Position numbers and translations under genes: made by a program. A DNA stretch of 64,000 bases from Microbacterium jejuense (lineage in GTDB: Bacteria > Actinomycetota > Actinomycetes > Actinomycetales > Microbacteriaceae): NCBI RefSeq assembly GCF_019511665.1, contig NZ_JAEUAW010000005.1, positions 186,001 through 250,000 on the forward strand, read 5' to 3'. Numbering within the stretch: the first letter of the stretch is position 1; every line of letters begins with the position of its first letter. The notes under the pieces were generated by a model. It was not told the origin of the DNA. It was given only the letters and a program-made list of their open reading frames with translations, and did not search any database. Shown piece by piece: positions 61,418 to 64,000 of the stretch.

Positions 61418-62890
61418 TCACCAGCTGACGGGAAGCGCCTTGCCCTCTTCGTAGCCGGCGGCGGACTGGAGGCCCACCCGCGCACGATCGTGGAACTCGG
61501 CGACGGTCGACGCGCCCGCGTACGTGAACGACGAGCGCACGCCCGACGTGATCATGTCGAGAAGGTCCTCGAGTCCCGGACGCAGCGGGTCGAGGTAGAT
61601 GCGCGACGACGAGATGCCTTCGGCGAAGAGCTCCTTGCGCGCCAGCTCGTACGGGTCGAGGCGCCCGAACCGCTCGTGCACGGCTTTCGTCGAGGCCATG
61701 CCCCACGATTCCTTGTACGCACGACCCGACTCGTCCAGCTGCAGTTCGCCCGGCGCCTCGATCGTGCCGGCGAACCACGAGCCGATCATGACCGATGCGG
61801 CACCGGCCGCGAGCGCGAGGGCGACATCACGCGGGTAGCGCACGCCGCCGTCGGCCCACACGTGGGCTCCCATGACACGGGCCGCTTCGGCCGTCTCGAG
61901 CACCGCCGAGAACTGCGGGCGCCCGACGGCGGTCATCATGCGCGTCGTGCACATGGCGCCCGGCCCGACGCCGACCTTGAGGATCGTGGCGCCGGCGGTC
62001 ACGAGGTCGTGCACGCCCTCGGCGCTGACGATGTTGCCGGCCGCGATCGGGATGCCGAGATCGAGGTCCGCCACGGCGCGCAGGGCACGCAGCATCCCCT
62101 CCTGGTGTCCGTGCGCGGTGTCGACGACGAGCACGTCGACGCCCGCGGCCGCCAGCGCCTCGGCCTTCGCGGCGACGTCGCCGTTGATGCCGACGGCGGC
62201 GGCCACGATGAGGCGTCCGGATGCGTCGACCGCGGGTCGATAGAGCGTCGAGCGCAGCGCGCTGCGGCGCGACAGCGTGCCGACCAGGTGACCGTGCTGC
62301 AGGACGCACACCGTCTCTGCCTCTGCCGCGACGATCACGTCGAACGCGTGCCGTGCGCTCTCGATGTCGTCGGCGTCGACGGACGCCGCGCGGCCGCGTG
62401 CCAGATCGCCCAGGCGCGCATCCGGCAGAGCGGTGCCCAGGCGCGTGGCCGGCACCACGCCGAGGATGTCGTCGGCGTCGACGCGGCCGGCGCTGCCGGC
62501 GCCGGCATGGGCGTCGGCCACGACGATGCCGTGCCCGTCGGTCGGGGGCAGCAGGCGCGCAGCATCGGCGACGGTCGCGTCGGGCGGGAGCACGAGCGGA
62601 GTGTCCCACTGCACGGGCTGCGCCTTGACCCACCGGATCGCCGCGTCGAGCTCCTGCAGCGGCATGTCCTGCGGCAGCACGCCCAGGCCGCCGCGCCGCG
62701 CGAGGGTCGCCGCCAGGCGGGCACCGGTCACGGAGTTCATGTTCGCCGAGACGAGCGGCAGCGTGGCGGTCGTGCCGTCGCCCGGCGCCAGGTCGACGTC
62801 GAGACGGCTCGTGATCGCCGAGCGGCGCGGCACGAGGAAGACATCCGAGTACGTCAGGTCGACATCGGGGGTTTCGCCGTAGAACTCCAT
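61418..62890 (-). CDS. guaB1: GuaB1-type GMP reductase (IMPDH-related)
   Basis: The 490-residue protein has the IMPDH barrel with an inserted CBS pair (about 92-220). The catalytic cysteine lies in GVGPGAMCTTRMMTAVGRPQ near residue 313, and LTYSDVFLVPRRSAITSR is the N-terminal signature. In mycobacteria the GuaB1 paralogue is a GMP reductase feeding purine salvage, so that role is inferred here rather than IMP dehydrogenation. The ATG at 62890 has TACCCT upstream. Confidence 0.93.
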   Translation of the reverse strand: MEFYGETPDVDLTYSDVFLVPRRSAITSRLDVDLAPGDGTTATLPLVSANMNSVTGARLAATLARRGGLGVLPQDMPLQELDAAIRWVKAQPVQWDTPLVLPPDATVADAARLLPPTDGHGIVVADAHAGAGSAGRVDADDILGVVPATRLGTALPDARLGDLARGRAASVDADDIESARHAFDVIVAAEAETVCVLQHGHLVGTLSRRSALRSTLYRPAVDASGRLIVAAAVGINGDVAAKAEALAAAGVDVLVVDTAHGHQEGMLRALRAVADLDLGIPIAAGNIVSAEGVHDLVTAGATILKVGVGPGAMCTTRMMTAVGRPQFSAVLETAEAARVMGAHVWADGGVRYPRDVALALAAGAASVMIGSWFAGTIEAPGELQLDESGRAYKESWGMASTKAVHERFGRLDPYELARKELFAEGISSSRIYLDPLRPGLEDLLDMITSGVRSSFTYAGASTVAEFHDRARVGLQSAAGYEEGKALPVSW

Positions 62891-62987
62891 GACTGCCAAG
62901 GGTAGTGACAGTTGCTGTGGAGCGAATGATGCGCCATCTTTCAGCTTCGCGCCACCCGTTGGCCGGGACGGTGCGCGTGGACTGGGC

Positions 62988-62993
62988 TAGGCT
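62988..62993 (+). promoter_or_regulatory. Candidate -10 box for kgd
   Basis: TAGGCT lies 74 nt before the GTG start, leaving a conventional leader. No good -35 box was found. Confidence 0.45.
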
Positions 62994-63067
62994 TAACCGA
63001 TGCGTGTCCAGGCGTCAGCAGCCTGCGCGCTACCCACAACTTCACCGATGAAAGCAGGCGATTCAGC

Positions 63068-64000
63068 GTGTCGAGCCAGGTGACGGGCGTCGGGGTTTCG
63101 AACGAAGGAGAGTTCGGAGCCAACGAGTGGCTCGTCGAGGAGCTGTACGAGCAGTTCAAGATCGACCGGAACTCCGTCGACAAGGCGTGGTGGCCCGTCC
63201 TCGAGGCCTACCACCCGGCCGACGGCACGGCGACGGCGGCTCCCGCCGCGACGGCGGCTCCGCCCGCCGCGGCGGTGTCGGAGGCGCCCCCGACGACGCT
63301 GCCCGCGAACGCCGAGCCCCGACCGGTGACCGCCCCGATCCCCGTGATCGGCTCGCAGCCGGTGGCCCGCACCACCGCCCGTCCGGCGGCGCCGCAGCCG
63401 ATCCCGGCACAGGCGCCCAAGGTGCAGCCCTCGTCAGCCGACTCGCCTGCCCCCGAGGCCGACGTCGTCACGACCCTCAAGGGCATGCCGAAGACCCTCG
63501 CGGCGAACATGGACGAGTCGCTCACGGTGCCCACCGCGACAAGCGTGCGCACCGTGCCGGCGAAGCTGATGATCGACAACCGCATCGTCATCAACAACCA
63601 CATGGCGCGCACGCGCGGCGGCAAGGTGAGCTTCACGCACCTCATCGGCTGGGCGCTCATCCAGGCGCTCAAGGAGTTCCCGAGCCAGAACGTCTTCTAC
63701 GCGGAGATCGACGGCAAGCCCTCGGTGGTCGCCCCCGCGCACGTCAACCTGGGCATCGCGATCGACCTGCCCAAGCCCGACGGCACCCGCGCCCTGCTCG
63801 TGCCGAGCATCAAGCGCGCCGAGCAGCTGACGTTCAACGAGTACCTCACGACGTACGAGGACCTCATCACCCGCGCCCGCAACAACAAGCTGACCGCGGC
63901 GGACTTCCAGGGCACGACGCTGTCGCTCACCAACCCCGGCGGCATCGGCACCGTGCACTCGGTGCCGCGCCTCATGAAGGGCCAGGGCTGCATCGTGGGC
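63068..64000 (+). CDS. kgd: 2-oxoglutarate decarboxylase/dehydrogenase E1-E2 fusion, N-terminus
   Basis: The first 311 residues are seen before the right edge. The opening VSSQVTGVGVSNEGEFGANE, with WLVEELYEQFKIDRNSVDKA, is the conserved actinobacterial Kgd/SucA N-terminus, an E1-type helical tail. A Pro/Ala linker (about 50-130) follows, then the start of an E2-like succinyltransferase domain (KLMIDNRIVINNHMARTRGG and VNLGIAIDLPKPDGTRALLV). The full enzyme is about 1,230 residues and acts in the TCA cycle. The GTG at 63068 is fixed by family similarity; the frame is clean to the edge. Confidence 0.95.
   Translation, partial: MSSQVTGVGVSNEGEFGANEWLVEELYEQFKIDRNSVDKAWWPVLEAYHPADGTATAAPAATAAPPAAAVSEAPPTTLPANAEPRPVTAPIPVIGSQPVARTTARPAAPQPIPAQAPKVQPSSADSPAPEADVVTTLKGMPKTLAANMDESLTVPTATSVRTVPAKLMIDNRIVINNHMARTRGGKVSFTHLIGWALIQALKEFPSQNVFYAEIDGKPSVVAPAHVNLGIAIDLPKPDGTRALLVPSIKRAEQLTFNEYLTTYEDLITRARNNKLTAADFQGTTLSLTNPGGIGTVHSVPRLMKGQGCIVG

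Noticed and set aside
1..64000. CRISPR arrays, rRNA and insertion sequences
   Set aside because: No regular direct repeats with spacers, no rRNA-like sequence and no transposase were seen.

Overview
The window is about 70% GC, uses many GTG starts, and has actinobacterial signatures: a Rho factor with a long N-terminal insertion, GuaB1, a Kgd-type 2-oxoglutarate decarboxylase, an LmeA-like DUF2993 protein, DUF3097, a fused SipW signal peptidase, and the small DUF7882 and DUF6766 families that I associate with Microbacteriaceae. The best fit is a Microbacterium-like chromosome. No prophage, CRISPR array, rRNA operon or intact insertion sequence was seen.

Layout. 1-2030 is an accessory segment: a truncated AAA/LAL regulator, a small membrane protein, and a DUF559-type nuclease gene bracketed by two copies of one long palindrome. 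2087-12974 (all minus) is a housekeeping block, argS, DUF2993, lysA, hom, thrC, thrB, rho, prfA, covering lysine, homoserine and threonine synthesis and translation/transcription termination. 13154-17830 holds a transglutaminase-like protein, a lipase-like SGNH protein, tRNA-Arg(CCG) and several small lineage-specific proteins. 17853-25312 is mostly membrane transport: SulP, MscS, a divergent ClC protein, a guanidinium exporter under a guanidine-III (ykkC-III) riboswitch, a CPBP-family protein and an MFS exporter, ending in trmB. 25456-34463 contains DUF3097, a TPM-domain/PspA envelope-stress pair, an arginase-like protein, a standalone siderophore-interacting (SIP) domain protein behind a DtxR/IdeR-type iron box, a tyrosine phosphatase, an AhpD-like protein and a hydrolase.

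34630-39644 is a five-gene oligopeptide-type ABC importer in which every junction is a 4-nt stop/start overlap, behind a candidate inverted-repeat operator. 39695-41144 is an M4 (protealysin-type) protease overlapping its emfourin-type inhibitor. 41104-44880 carries a GNAT acetyltransferase, ung, an MFS exporter and an SDR. 45044-47981 is the methionine pair metY and metX (O-acetylhomoserine route), which draws on homoserine made by hom. 48042-52640 has a heme peroxidase, a Nudix hydrolase and a TasA-like SipW substrate next to a SipW-type signal peptidase fused to an LPATG-bearing ectodomain. 52654-60167 carries MFS, a thiamine-binding protein, a GT-C mannosyltransferase-like enzyme, nnrD, an old-yellow-enzyme reductase and two CNNM/CBS transporters. 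The end is an LLM flavin enzyme, guaB1 and the start of kgd.

Two genome-scale themes cut across the genes. First, at least a dozen genes show a TANNNT -10 box ending 6-8 nt before the start codon, implying widespread leaderless mRNAs. Second, several families of palindromic repeats sit mostly just after gene 3' ends, and one has entered coding sequence.
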